Below, one piece after another: positions 40,636-49,910 of a stretch of DNA of 64,000 nucleotides (the first letter of the stretch is position 1; every line of letters starts with the position of its first letter). The position numbers were made by a program, and so were the translations under genes. The notes beneath the pieces were generated by a model that saw nothing but the letters and a program-made list of their open reading frames with translations, was not told the DNA's origin and made no database searches. Source of the DNA: VRUE01 sp036379955 (GTDB lineage: Bacteria > Actinomycetota > Thermoleophilia > Solirubrobacterales > 70-9); contig DASVFR010000048.1 of the NCBI GenBank assembly GCA_036379955.1, forward strand, positions 1-64,000, read 5' to 3'.

Positions 40636-41622
40636 ATGGCGACCACCGAGCCCCAGATCGAGATCGAGATCCACCTGGACGCCGACGGCGGCGAACGGAT
40701 GCGGCGCGACATTCGCGCCGGCCTCTCGGCCGAGCCGAAGGAGCTGGCGCCGAAGTACTTCTACGACGAGCGCGGCTCGCAGCTCTTCGAGCAGATCACA
40801 GAGCTGCCCGAGTACTACCCGACGCGGGCCGAGCGCTCGATCCTCGACTCCCGCTCCGGCGAGATCGTCGCCGGCGCCGGCGAGTCGCGCACGCTGGTCG
40901 AGCTCGGCTCCGGCTCGGCCGCGAAGACCCGCCACCTGCTCGATGCGATGCGCGATGCCGGCTGCCTGCACACCTACGTCCCGGTCGACATCTCCGAGGA
41001 GATCACCCACGAGACCGCCGAGTCCCTGATCGGCGAGTACCCGGGCCTCGCGGTGCGCGGGCTGGTCTGCGACTTCGAGCACGATCTCGAGCGCATCCCC
41101 GACGGCGAGGGAGGCCGGCTGATCGCCTTCCTCGGGGGCACGATCGGCAACCTCTATCCCGAGGCTCGGCACGAGTTCCTCTGTCGCATCGCCGGCCTGC
41201 TCGGCCCCGAGGACCGCCTGCTGCTCGGCACCGACCTGGTCAAGGAGCCGGCCCGCCTCGAGGCCGCCTACGACGACTCGCTCGGCATCACCGCCGAGTT
41301 CAACAAGAACGTCCTGCGCGTGCTCAACCGCGAGCTCGGCGCCGACTTCGACCTCGATGCCTTCGAGCACGTCGCCCGCTACGACACCGAGGAGGCGCGG
41401 ATGGACATCCGCCTGCGCTCGCTCGCCGAGCAGACTGTCCGTCTCGATGCCCTGGAGATGTCGGTCGCCTTCGCCGCCGGCGAGGAGATGCGCACCGAGA
41501 TCTCCTCCAAGTTCACCCGCGAGCGCCTCGAGCGGATCTACGCCGACGCCGAGCTGGAGATGAGCGGCTGGTTCACCGACGCCGCCGGCGACTACGCCCT
41601 CAGCCTCGCCCGCCCCTGCTAA
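40636..41622 (+). CDS. egtD: L-histidine N-alpha-methyltransferase EgtD
   Basis: A 328-residue SAM-dependent enzyme that trimethylates histidine to hercynine, the first step of ergothioneine synthesis. It shows KYFYDERGSQLFEQITELPE and YYPTRAERSIL, the SAM motif LVELGSGSAAKT, and FLGGTIGNLYPE. It directly follows egtB; egtA, egtC and egtE are not in the window. The 3' end overlaps the convergent LLM gene by 4 nt. Confidence 0.95.
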   Translation: MATTEPQIEIEIHLDADGGERMRRDIRAGLSAEPKELAPKYFYDERGSQLFEQITELPEYYPTRAERSILDSRSGEIVAGAGESRTLVELGSGSAAKTRHLLDAMRDAGCLHTYVPVDISEEITHETAESLIGEYPGLAVRGLVCDFEHDLERIPDGEGGRLIAFLGGTIGNLYPEARHEFLCRIAGLLGPEDRLLLGTDLVKEPARLEAAYDDSLGITAEFNKNVLRVLNRELGADFDLDAFEHVARYDTEEARMDIRLRSLAEQTVRLDALEMSVAFAAGEEMRTEISSKFTRERLERIYADAELEMSGWFTDAAGDYALSLARPC

Positions 41623-42554
41623 GGAGCCAGGGCCTCGATCAGCTCGCCCAGCCGGTCCGGCGTCGCGATCGGCGTGAGGATCGGCAGGGTCACGCCGCCG
41701 GCGACGAAGGCGCCGATCCGCTCCTTCATCTCCTCCGGCGAGCCGAAGACGAACATCTCCTCGATCAGCCTCCACGGAGCCGCCGCGGCCGCGCCCTGGC
41801 GGTCGCCCGACTCCCAGGCGGCGATCATCGCGTCGATCTCATCGCCGTAGCCGAGCCAGCGGTAGAAGGCCGCGTAGACGGGCACGGTGATGTAGGAGGA
41901 GAACATGAAGCGGGCCAACGGCTCGACCGCCTCGCGCTCGCCCGGGATGCAGAAGAAGCGGCAGAGCAGCTCGAACCCCTCCGGCGCGCCCTTGAGCTGA
42001 GCGAGGACCTTGGGCAGGCCGTCGAGCGGCAGGAAGTTGGTGAAGGCGCCGTCGGCGCGCTCGACCGCCAGCTCCAGCATCTTGCCGCGCAGCGCCGCCA
42101 GCACGATCGGCACCCGCCGCGCCGGCGCCGTCTCCAGCTTGAAGCCGCTCGCCGTGCGCTCTCCTTCCAGCGCGACGCGGAGGAAGTCGAGCGTCTCGCG
42201 GACCCTGCTCAGCGGCCGCTCGAAGGGGATCCCGTTCCAGCCTTCGACGATCCGGTCCGAGGAGGAGCCGATGCCGAGGACGAAGCGCCCGCCGGAGGCG
42301 TCGGCAAGCGCCGCCGCCTCCTGGGCCAGCAGCGCCGGCCCGCGCTGGAAGACGCCGACGATCCCGGTCCCCAGCCGCGCCCGCTCGGTCCAGGCGGCGC
42401 TCAGCGTCAGCGGCGTGAAGCCGTCCGGCCCGTTTGTCTCGCCGCTCCAGAGGTCGGTGTAGCCGGCCGCCTCGGCCCGCCGCACCAGCTCCTCGTGCGC
42501 TGCGAGCGGGGTCCCGGGCAGCGGCAGCGTCAATCCCCAGCGCGAAGTCACCAC
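41619..42554 (-). CDS. LLM-class F420-dependent oxidoreductase
   Basis: A 311-residue luciferase-like monooxygenase-fold protein: WGLTLPLPGTPLAAHEELVR, SGGRFVLGIGSSSDRIVEGW, VPIVLAALRGKMLELAVERA. F420 use is inferred from the family and from the actinobacterial background. Not closely similar to the LLM enzyme at 33305. Convergent with egtD. Confidence 0.83.
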   Translation of the reverse strand: MVTSRWGLTLPLPGTPLAAHEELVRRAEAAGYTDLWSGETNGPDGFTPLTLSAAWTERARLGTGIVGVFQRGPALLAQEAAALADASGGRFVLGIGSSSDRIVEGWNGIPFERPLSRVRETLDFLRVALEGERTASGFKLETAPARRVPIVLAALRGKMLELAVERADGAFTNFLPLDGLPKVLAQLKGAPEGFELLCRFFCIPGEREAVEPLARFMFSSYITVPVYAAFYRWLGYGDEIDAMIAAWESGDRQGAAAAAPWRLIEEMFVFGSPEEMKERIGAFVAGGVTLPILTPIATPDRLGELIEALAP

Positions 42555-42654
42555 GCGACCTTATAACCGGGGCCTGGATTCATGGGTTCCCCAACCTGTA
42601 TGTTCTCCCCGCCGAAACGTGCCCATCCCAACACGAACGGAGCTGACGCCGGAT

Positions 42655-44286
42655 ATGAAGGCCTTTCAGAAGGTAGGAGCCCTGATGTTGACGATGATCG
42701 TCACCATCGTCGTCCCTGGTTTCGTGGCGCAAGCCAGCGCTGCCTCTTTCACGCCGGCCTCGGGCACCTATACGGCCGACACGACGGCGCTGACCCTGAC
42801 CGGTCCGGGAACGAACATCTCCGGCGTAGATCAGGGCGGCATCGCGGTCTTCAGCTTCGACAGCGTGAGCATCCCGTTTGGCGTGACGATCGAAGTAGAA
42901 GGCAGCCGACCCTTCGAGATGAGGTCTGCCGGCGCATTCTTGCTTGCGGGGTTGATCGAAGGAAGCGGCTTCGACGCCGAAACCGGTGTAGCCGGGCCGG
43001 TCCCGGGCGGCCCCGGTGGCGGCGCGGGAGGAGCTGACGGCACGCAGGGCGGCTTCGGCCCGGGCGGCGGCGGGCACGGCGCGGAAGAAGTGGACGGCGG
43101 CGGTGGCGGCGGCTTCGGCGGCACCGGTGCGACCGGCGGCAGCGAATCGGGCACCGGCGGCGCGGGAGGCTCCGCCTACGGCAACCTCCAGGCTCTCCTG
43201 CAGGGCGGCAGCGGCGGCGGTGGGGGCAGCCTCGGCGGTACCGTCGGCGGCGGCGGCGGTGGTGGCGGCGTGCAGCTGACCGCCACGACGCTGACGGTCG
43301 CGGCCACCGGCGAAGTGTGGGCCGCCGGCGGCAACGGCAACGGGGGCGGCAACGGCGCCTCGGGCGGAGGCTCGGGAGGCGGGATCCTGCTCCACGCGGA
43401 CACGATCGACGCGAACGGCATCCTCAATGCCGACGGCGGCGAAGGGGGAACCGGCGGTTGCTGCGGCGACGGTGGTGGTGGCGGCGGCGGCCGGATCGCC
43501 TACGAGTTCAAGTCCCTGGTCAACGCCGGCAACGCGAGCGTCGCGGGCGGCACCTCGGGCACCAGTGGGCCCTACGGCTTCGGCGAACTGAGCCCCCAGG
43601 TCGCCGGAGCCCCCGGCGTGATCACGAAAGCGCAGGCGGCGACGGCGACGACCGGGGCCGCCAGCTCGATCACCGCCAATCTTGCGAAGCTGAGTGGGTC
43701 GGTCAACCCGAACGGCCACGCGGCGACCTACCGCTTCGAATACGGGACGTCGACCTCCTACGGCACGAGCACGCCGGTACCGAACGGCGCCGTCGGCTCG
43801 GACGCGGCCGCTCACGAACTGGTCGCGCAGCTGGTCGGCCTGAAACCCAAGACCACCTACCACTACCGGATCGTGGCTGAAGACGAACTGGGCTTCGTCA
43901 GCCTCGGCGCCGATGCGACCTTCAAGACGAAGGCGTTTGCCGGCGTCTCGATCCACGGCGGCTCCGTCCCTGTCAAGAACGGCATCGCTCGTATCCGGGT
44001 CTCCGCCGTCGACGCCTGCAAAGGCAAGTTGAAGCTGCTTGCGAAAACCAGCGGCGCGACGGCGAGCGGCAAGCGCGGCAAGTCGATCAAGCTCGGCGCC
44101 AAGGCCTTCTCGATCGGGGCGGGGAAGAAGAAGACGTTGAAGGTGCACCTCTCCCATCGTGCGCTGGAGCTGCTGGCGAATCACGGCTCGCTGCGCACGC
44201 AGGCCAAGGCCTCGGTCGCCGAAGCGCTGGGGAATCGCAAGACGACCGCGCACCGGCTCACGCTGAAGTCACCGAAGAAACGTTGA
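42655..44286 (+). CDS. Secreted Gly-rich surface protein with fibronectin-like domain
   Basis: A 543-residue protein from ATG 42655 (GGAG 12 nt upstream): signal peptide, a beta-rich region, a very Gly-rich central part (about residues 115-295) with CCGDGG, then a domain reading LSGSVNPNGHAATYRFEYGT near residue 345, typical of Thermoleophilia surface proteins. A Lys-rich C-terminus follows. The ORF can be extended to a GTG at 42619, but the signal peptide favours the ATG. Probably a cell-surface or matrix component. The stop overlaps the glpX start. Confidence 0.72.
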   Translation: MKAFQKVGALMLTMIVTIVVPGFVAQASAASFTPASGTYTADTTALTLTGPGTNISGVDQGGIAVFSFDSVSIPFGVTIEVEGSRPFEMRSAGAFLLAGLIEGSGFDAETGVAGPVPGGPGGGAGGADGTQGGFGPGGGGHGAEEVDGGGGGGFGGTGATGGSESGTGGAGGSAYGNLQALLQGGSGGGGGSLGGTVGGGGGGGGVQLTATTLTVAATGEVWAAGGNGNGGGNGASGGGSGGGILLHADTIDANGILNADGGEGGTGGCCGDGGGGGGGRIAYEFKSLVNAGNASVAGGTSGTSGPYGFGELSPQVAGAPGVITKAQAATATTGAASSITANLAKLSGSVNPNGHAATYRFEYGTSTSYGTSTPVPNGAVGSDAAAHELVAQLVGLKPKTTYHYRIVAEDELGFVSLGADATFKTKAFAGVSIHGGSVPVKNGIARIRVSAVDACKGKLKLLAKTSGATASGKRGKSIKLGAKAFSIGAGKKKTLKVHLSHRALELLANHGSLRTQAKASVAEALGNRKTTAHRLTLKSPKKR

Positions 44287-45278
44287 GCGGTCCGGCGTCA
44301 AAGCCGGACCGCAACCTCGCGCTCGAGCTCGTGCGGGTCACCGAGGCGGCGGCCCTGGCCGCCGCCCGCTGGGTCGGTCGCGGCGACAAGATCGCCGCCG
44401 ACCAGGCCGCCGTCGACGCGATGCGCTTCGTCCTCGACTCGGTCTCGATGGAAGGGATAGTCGTGATCGGCGAGGGCGAGAAGGACGAGGCGCCGATGCT
44501 CTACAACGGCGAGCAGATCGGCGATGGCAGCCCGCCGGTCGTCGACATCGCCGTCGACCCGCTCGAGGGCACCCGCCTCTGCGCCCTCGGCATGCCCAGC
44601 GCCCTCGCCGTGATCGCCCTCGCCGAGCGCGGCACGATGTTCGACCCCGGCCCCTGCGTCTACATGGAGAAGATCGCCGGCGGCGAGGAGATCGCCGACC
44701 TGCTCGACCTCGACCGGCCCCTGCCGAAGACGCTGGAGCTGATCGCCGAGCGCAAGGGCGGCAGCGTCGGCGACGTCACCGTCGTCATGCTTGACCGGCC
44801 GCGCCACGAGGAGGCGATGAAGGAAGTTCGTGAGGCTGGCGGCCGCATCCGCCTGATCACCGACGGCGACGTCTCCGCCGCCCTGCTCGCGGTCAGCGAC
44901 CGCTCGCCGGTCGATCTCCTCTGGGGAATCGGCGGCACCCCCGAGGGCGTCCTCTCGGCGGCGGCGCTGAAGTCGATGGGGGGGCAGATGCTGGGCCGCC
45001 TCTGGCCGCGCGACGACGGCGAGCGCAAGGCGGCGATCGACGCCGGCTACGACCTCGACCGCATCCTCACCGCCGACGACCTTTGCTCCGGCGAGGACGT
45101 CTTCTTCTCCGCCACTGGCGTCACCGACGGCGACGTCCTGCAGGGCGTCCGTTACCGCGGCCCGGGCGCCACCACCGAATCGCTCGTCATGCGCTCCCGC
45201 TCGGGGACCGTTCGCCGCGTCCACGCCCGCCACGACCGCTCGAAGCTGCGCGCGGTCATTGGCGAGCGCTACGGCTGA
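44283..45278 (+). CDS. glpX: Class II fructose-1,6-bisphosphatase GlpX
   Basis: A 331-residue metal-dependent FBPase of gluconeogenesis. It has ALELVRVTEAAALAAARWVG, the metal-site segments GEGEKDEAPMLYNGE and DPLEGT, and LLWGIGGTPEGVLSA. A TTG start at 44283 overlaps the previous stop (TTGA), so translation is coupled to the surface-protein gene, an unexpected partner. Confidence 0.92.
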   Translation: MSGPASKPDRNLALELVRVTEAAALAAARWVGRGDKIAADQAAVDAMRFVLDSVSMEGIVVIGEGEKDEAPMLYNGEQIGDGSPPVVDIAVDPLEGTRLCALGMPSALAVIALAERGTMFDPGPCVYMEKIAGGEEIADLLDLDRPLPKTLELIAERKGGSVGDVTVVMLDRPRHEEAMKEVREAGGRIRLITDGDVSAALLAVSDRSPVDLLWGIGGTPEGVLSAAALKSMGGQMLGRLWPRDDGERKAAIDAGYDLDRILTADDLCSGEDVFFSATGVTDGDVLQGVRYRGPGATTESLVMRSRSGTVRRVHARHDRSKLRAVIGERYG

Positions 45279-45371
45279 GCAGCGGCTCGGCGCTCGCGGG
45301 CTCCTCCCCATTCGGCACTAGAACGACCGTCTGCCCAGGACGTCCAGATTTGGGAACGGAGCTATACTGAT

Positions 45372-46430
45372 TTGATACTTTCAAGTATTCGCGGGAAACT
45401 ATGGGGAGGTGCGACGTCGCCGGCTGAGAGCAGTCCTCGTCCACGGGCAGGGACCGCGGTTCTGACCCTGCTGGCGGCGCCGCTCAACGGACTCGTCGTG
45501 CGGGCGCTGGCCGATGAGCCGAAGCGGCTCGCCGAGCTGCGCTCCGACCTCGGCGGCCCCGCGCAGTCGACGCTGCGCGGCAACCTGGCCAAGCTCATGG
45601 AGCTCGGCATCCTCTCGCGCGGCTCCGGCCGCCGCCCCAGCGCCCTCGCCTACCAGCTGACCGAGTTCGGCCGCGACCTCCTGCTCGCGGTCAGTGCCGT
45701 GGAAGCGTGGCTGGGAATGGCTCCGCACGGCCCGGTCGCGCTCGAGAGCAACGCCGGGAAAATCGCGATCAAGGCGCTGATCGGAGGCTGGGCCTCCACC
45801 GTCGTCCGCGCTCTCGCCGCGCGGCCGCTGACGCTGACCGAGCTCGACAAGCTGATCGACAGCCACACCTATCCGGCGCTCGAGCGCCGGCTCTCGGCAA
45901 TGCGCATGGCCGGGTTGATCGAGGTCGACCCGACCGTGGACGGCTCGACCGGCCGTCGCTACACGGTCAGCGCCTGGCTGAGGCGAGCGATCGGCCCGCT
46001 CAGCGTCGCTGCCCGCTGCGAGCGGCGTCACATGCCCAGTACGACGGCGCCGATCGGCCGCCTCGACGTCGAGTCGGCGTTCCTCCTGGTCGTGCCGCTG
46101 ATCTCGTTCGTCTCCGGCGCCGAGGGCACCTTCCAGCTGGCGGTCGAAGGCGCCCGGGCCGACACTGGCAGGCCATGGGCGGGAGCGCAGATCACGTTCG
46201 AGGGCGGCTCGGTTTCCTCCTGCGTCGCCAAGCTCGAACCGCAGCCGGAGAACTGGGTGCTCGGCCTTCCGTCAGCGTGGCTGGAAGCCGTGATCGGTCG
46301 CGAGCCCGACGCGCTGCGCTTCGGCGGCGAGGTCGATCCCGGTCGCGACATCGTCAAGGCGATTCACGATGCGCTCTTCGCCGAGTCGTCGTTGCAGCCG
46401 CAATCGGCGTCGCGCGCCGCCGCCGGATAG
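45372..46430 (+). CDS. Tandem winged-helix (HxlR-like) regulator
   Basis: A 352-residue protein with two winged-helix units: LNGLVVRALADEPKRLAELR (near residue 37) and ASTVVRALAARPLTLTELDK (near residue 140), each followed by a recognition-like helix and wing. The C-terminal third (about 220-335) looks like a sterol-carrier or ligand-binding fold (FQLAVEGARADTG). The start is uncertain: TTG 45372 is 3 nt after a good -10 hexamer TATACT (45363-45368), so the message may be nearly leaderless. The 3' end overlaps the convergent BrkB gene by 67 nt. Confidence 0.72.
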   Translation: MILSSIRGKLWGGATSPAESSPRPRAGTAVLTLLAAPLNGLVVRALADEPKRLAELRSDLGGPAQSTLRGNLAKLMELGILSRGSGRRPSALAYQLTEFGRDLLLAVSAVEAWLGMAPHGPVALESNAGKIAIKALIGGWASTVVRALAARPLTLTELDKLIDSHTYPALERRLSAMRMAGLIEVDPTVDGSTGRRYTVSAWLRRAIGPLSVAARCERRHMPSTTAPIGRLDVESAFLLVVPLISFVSGAEGTFQLAVEGARADTGRPWAGAQITFEGGSVSSCVAKLEPQPENWVLGLPSAWLEAVIGREPDALRFGGEVDPGRDIVKAIHDALFAESSLQPQSASRAAAG

Positions 46431-47287
46431 TCGCTTCGCGCGTAGGGCAGCTCGCCGGTGTCGTACAGCTCGTGGCGCAGCGAGTTGATCGTCGCGCCCG
46501 CCAGCAGCGCCAGGCTCAGCAGGTAGAACCAGAGCAACGCGATCAGGATGAAGCCCAAGGTCGAGCCGAAGCGCGAGAGGCTCGAGACGTTGACGAGATA
46601 GAAGGGAAAGAGCCAGTTGGCGGCGGTGGCGGTCAGCGTCACGAACGCCGCCCCCGGCCAGACCGCGCGCCAGGGCATGTGTCCCTTCGGCACCGCCCAG
46701 AAGATCACGCAGCAGATCAGGAAGACGATCAGGACCGCCGCCGCCAGCAGCAGCAGCGTGTCGATCGCCTTGATGTCGGAGAGGCCGAGCGGCAGCCGGT
46801 CGGTGCTGGAGACCAGCGTGCTCTCCATCGCCGGCAGGAAGATGCTGACCGCGATGAAGAGGGCGACGACGACGAGCATCGCGAAGGAGAAGCGCTTCTG
46901 CTCGACCCAGCCGCGGCATTCGACGTGGTAGATGCGGCAGAAGGCGGTGTCCATCGCCCCCCAGAAGGAGGCGCCGATCCAGAGCGAGCCGAGGAAGGCG
47001 GCGATCCCGATCGTCGTCGAGTTCTGCTCGATCCGGTCGAGCACGTCTTTCAGCGTGTGTTGCTCGGTGCTGGGGAAGAGGCGCTGCAGGTCGTTGACTA
47101 CGCTGGTCTCGACCCCTTCGATCCGCAACACCTGGCCGAAGACGAAGAGCACCAGCAGGGCGAAGGGAAAGACCGCGAGCATCAGGTTGTAGGCGACCAT
47201 CGCCGAGAGGCCGGTGACGTTCTCGTGGTAGGCCCGCCGCCAGAAGGCCCGCAGCCAGGGACGCGATTTGCTCATGGACTTTGTCAT
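46364..47287 (-). CDS. YihY/BrkB-family membrane protein
   Basis: A protein of about 307 residues with six membrane helices: YHENVTGLSAMVAYNLMLAV, TTIGIAAFLGSLWIGASFWG, PKGHMPWRAVWPGAAFVT and FGSTLGFILIALLWFYLLSL. Family members are membrane proteins of uncertain role, once misassigned as RNase BN. ATG 47287 is preferred over the TTG at 47296. The N-terminal coding region overlaps the rpoD promoter on the other strand. Confidence 0.87.
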   Translation of the reverse strand: MTKSMSKSRPWLRAFWRRAYHENVTGLSAMVAYNLMLAVFPFALLVLFVFGQVLRIEGVETSVVNDLQRLFPSTEQHTLKDVLDRIEQNSTTIGIAAFLGSLWIGASFWGAMDTAFCRIYHVECRGWVEQKRFSFAMLVVVALFIAVSIFLPAMESTLVSSTDRLPLGLSDIKAIDTLLLLAAAVLIVFLICCVIFWAVPKGHMPWRAVWPGAAFVTLTATAANWLFPFYLVNVSSLSRFGSTLGFILIALLWFYLLSLALLAGATINSLRHELYDTGELPYARSDYPAAARDADCGCNDDSAKSAS

Positions 47288-47315
47288 TGACTTCAAAAAC
47301 TGAAGCGACTATGAT
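47287..47315 (+). promoter_or_regulatory. Sigma-70-type promoter of the rpoD leader
   Basis: TTGACT (47287-47292), 17-nt spacer, TATGAT (47310-47315): close to consensus. A start near 47322 is expected. It reads toward rpoD, 160 nt upstream of the gene, and overlaps the divergent BrkB start. Confidence 0.75.
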
Positions 47316-47384
47316 GCGAACAGACGTTTGAGCGGAACCAGACGCCCAAGAAGGGCCACGGGCAGCGCAGACTAATTGGCAATG

Positions 47385-47410
47385 CGGACCGGATCGCCGG
47401 TCCGTTTTTT
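47385..47410 (+). terminator. Intrinsic terminator in the rpoD leader
   Basis: CGGACCGG-ATCG-CCGGTCCG followed by six T: an 8-bp perfect stem with U-run, about 65 nt after the expected start site and 75 nt before rpoD. No gene precedes it on this strand, so it must act on the leader itself or end a small RNA of about 85-90 nt. Confidence 0.8.
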
Positions 47411-47484
47411 CGCGACTTTCCGCCGCACGCGGCGTTTTGGTCGCAGGACTAAACCCACTAGCGCGAAGGAACGAGAGAGACAGG

Positions 47485-48591
47485 ATGCTGGTAGCAGAGC
47501 TTCAAGAGCTTGAGGAGGTCAAAGGGCTGATCAGCCGCGGGCAGCAGCTCGGCGTGCTGACTTTCGGGGACGTCGCCTCGGCCGTCTCGGAGGTCGACCT
47601 GGACGAGTCCGACGTCGAGGACCTTTACGGCCATCTAGAGAAGTCGGGCATCGAGCTCGTCGAGGACATGGACCCGGCCCAGAAAGCGGCCGCGGAAGCC
47701 CTCCCGATCGACACCGGGAAGAAAGGCCGGCGCCGCCAGAAACAGGCGCTCGACCTGAAACCCGACATGACCACGGACAGCCTGCAGCTGTTCCTCAAGG
47801 ACATCGGCAAGGTGCGGCTGCTGACCGCCGCGGAGGAGGTCGAACTCGCCAAGCGCATCGAGCGCGGCGACCTCGACGCGAAGCAGAAAATGGTCGAGTC
47901 CAACCTGCGCCTGGTCGTCTCGATCGCCAAGAACTACCGCAACCAGGGGCTGCCCTTCCTCGACCTGATCCAGGAGGGCACGCTGGGCCTGGTCCGCGCG
48001 GCGGAGAAGTTCGACTACCGCAAGGGGTTCAAGTTCTCGACCTACGCGACCTGGTGGATCCGCCAGGCGATCGCCCGCGCGCTCGCCGACAAGGCGCGCA
48101 CGATTCGCATCCCGGTCCACGTGGTCGAGAAGCTGAACAAGATCGGCCGAGCCGAGCGCAAGCTGGTCACCGAGCTGGGCCGCGAGCCGACGCCGGAGGA
48201 GATCGCCGAGGTGACGGGGATAGATCCCGAGGAGGTCGACTCGATCAAGCGCTCCGCCCAGGCCCCGGTCTCTCTGGAGAAGCCGGTCGGCGACGAGGAG
48301 GAGTCGGAGTTCGGCCAGTTCATCGCCGACGAGAAGGCCGAGTCCCCCTTCGACCGGGCGGCGGACCTGCTGACCAAAGAGGCGCTGAAGGAGGCGCTGG
48401 AGAACCTCTCCTATCGCGAGCGCCGCGTGCTCGAGTTGCGCTACGGCCTCGGCGGCGAGCACCCACGCACGCTCGACGAGGTGGGGCGGACCTTCAACGT
48501 CACCCGCGAGCGCATCCGCCAAATCGAGAATCAGAGCCTCAAGAAGCTCCAGCAGCTAGGCGAAGCCCAAAAGCTCCGCGAGGTCACCTGA
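47485..48591 (+). CDS. rpoD: Primary RNA polymerase sigma factor (RpoD/SigA)
   Basis: A 368-residue group 1 sigma factor: region 1.1 (GLISRGQQLGVLTFGDVASA), 1.2 (SLQLFLKDIGKVRLLTAAEE), 2 (NLRLVVSIAKNYRNQGLPFL and FKFSTYATWWIRQAIARAL), 3 (HVVEKLNKIGRAERKLV) and 4 (LDEVGRTFNVTRERIRQIEN). Complete and normal in length for an actinobacterial sigma. ATG 47485 follows AAGGAACGAG; an upstream TTG in frame is less likely. The leader carries a promoter plus terminator, suggesting attenuation. Confidence 0.95.
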   Translation: MLVAELQELEEVKGLISRGQQLGVLTFGDVASAVSEVDLDESDVEDLYGHLEKSGIELVEDMDPAQKAAAEALPIDTGKKGRRRQKQALDLKPDMTTDSLQLFLKDIGKVRLLTAAEEVELAKRIERGDLDAKQKMVESNLRLVVSIAKNYRNQGLPFLDLIQEGTLGLVRAAEKFDYRKGFKFSTYATWWIRQAIARALADKARTIRIPVHVVEKLNKIGRAERKLVTELGREPTPEEIAEVTGIDPEEVDSIKRSAQAPVSLEKPVGDEEESEFGQFIADEKAESPFDRAADLLTKEALKEALENLSYRERRVLELRYGLGGEHPRTLDEVGRTFNVTRERIRQIENQSLKKLQQLGEAQKLREVT

Positions 48592-48730
48592 CGCGTAGCG
48601 ACGCGGCATGCGGCGTCCTCGGTCGCTCGCGTGCAGAGCACGCCACGCTCCCTGCGTCCTTGCCTGCCACGCCGCTACGCGCCAGGGGCGTGCCTAAAGA
48701 CTCGAACCTCCCGACCCGATACAGGCCGGG

Positions 48731-49846
48731 ATGTTCGAGATCGACAAAGCGCTGCGCCAGCTGATCGAGCGGGAGGGCTCGGACCTCCACGTCAAGGTCA
48801 ATCAGCGGCCGACGATCCGCCAGCACGGCGAGCTCGTGCAGCTCGACGGCCACGAGATGTTGGGGCCCGAGGACACCGAGAAGGCCTTCCACGACATGGC
48901 CGAGGCGCGCTCGCTGGCCGAGTTCGAGGAGGCCGGGGAGGCCGACTTCTCATACTCGATCGCCGGCCTCTCGCGCTTCCGCGTCAACGTCTTCAAGCAG
49001 CGCGGCACGACCTCGATCGTCTGCCGCGCGATCCCCTTCGAAATCCGCTCGGTCGACGACCTGGGGCTGCCGCCCGTCGTCACCAAGCTGGCGGAGGAGA
49101 ACCGCGGGATCATCCTCGTCACCGGTACCACCGGCTCGGGCAAGAGCACGACGCTGGCGGCGATGATCGATCACATCAACCGCACCAAGCCGCACCACAT
49201 CATCACCCTCGAGGACCCGATCGAGTACCTGCACGAAGACAAGACGTCGATCATCAACCAGCGCGAAGTCGGCTCTGACACGGAAAGCTTCGGGCGGGCG
49301 ATGCGCCGCGTCCTGCGCCAGGACCCCGACGTGATCCTGATCGGCGAGATGCGCGACGAGGAGACGGTGCGCACGGCGCTCTCCGCCGCCGAGACCGGCC
49401 ACCTCGTGCTCTCCACCGTCCACACGCTGGACGCGACCGAGACGATCAACCGCATCATCGACTTCTTCCCGCCGCACCTGCAGCACCAGGCGCGGGTGAT
49501 GCTGGCGGCGACGCTGAAGGGCGCGATCGCCCAGCGCCTCGTTCCCGACATCGACGGCGAAGGTCGCGTGCCGGCCTCCGAGGTGCTGGTCGTCACCGGC
49601 CGCGTCCAGGACCTGATCATGAATCCCGAGGAGACGGGCAAGATCACGGAGGTGATCGCCGAGGGCGAGTACTACGGCATGCGCACCTTCGACCAGTCGC
49701 TGCTCGGCTACGTGATGGAGGGCAAGGTCGCCGAGGACGTGGCCCTCGCGTACGCCTCCAGCCCGCACGACTTCAAGCTGATGCTCGCCGCCGGCGGCCG
49801 CAGTGCCAGCGGCATCGAGCAGATGGCCGCTCAGCCTGTCGCTTAG
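48731..49846 (+). CDS. pilT: Type IV pilus retraction ATPase PilT (copy 1)
   Basis: A 371-residue secretion ATPase. Walker A TGTTGSGKSTTLAAMI, Asp box LEDPIEYLHEDKTS, Walker B VILIGEMRDEETVRTAL and His box TGHLVLSTVHT are intact. It powers pilus disassembly at the inner membrane. It starts the pilus cluster; a paralogue lies at 53717. Confidence 0.92.
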   Translation: MFEIDKALRQLIEREGSDLHVKVNQRPTIRQHGELVQLDGHEMLGPEDTEKAFHDMAEARSLAEFEEAGEADFSYSIAGLSRFRVNVFKQRGTTSIVCRAIPFEIRSVDDLGLPPVVTKLAEENRGIILVTGTTGSGKSTTLAAMIDHINRTKPHHIITLEDPIEYLHEDKTSIINQREVGSDTESFGRAMRRVLRQDPDVILIGEMRDEETVRTALSAAETGHLVLSTVHTLDATETINRIIDFFPPHLQHQARVMLAATLKGAIAQRLVPDIDGEGRVPASEVLVVTGRVQDLIMNPEETGKITEVIAEGEYYGMRTFDQSLLGYVMEGKVAEDVALAYASSPHDFKLMLAAGGRSASGIEQMAAQPVA

Positions 49847-49910
49847 TACGAGCGTCCAGCGCCTCCGATCCACGAGTTTGCACGGCTCAAGCGCAACCCG
49901 AGCGGGTCCG

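Noticed and set aside
48592..48730. Possible tRNA between rpoD and pilT (GGTTCGAGT-like T-loop on the minus strand)
   Set aside because: The flanking bases do not form a T-stem, and no acceptor or anticodon stem could be drawn.
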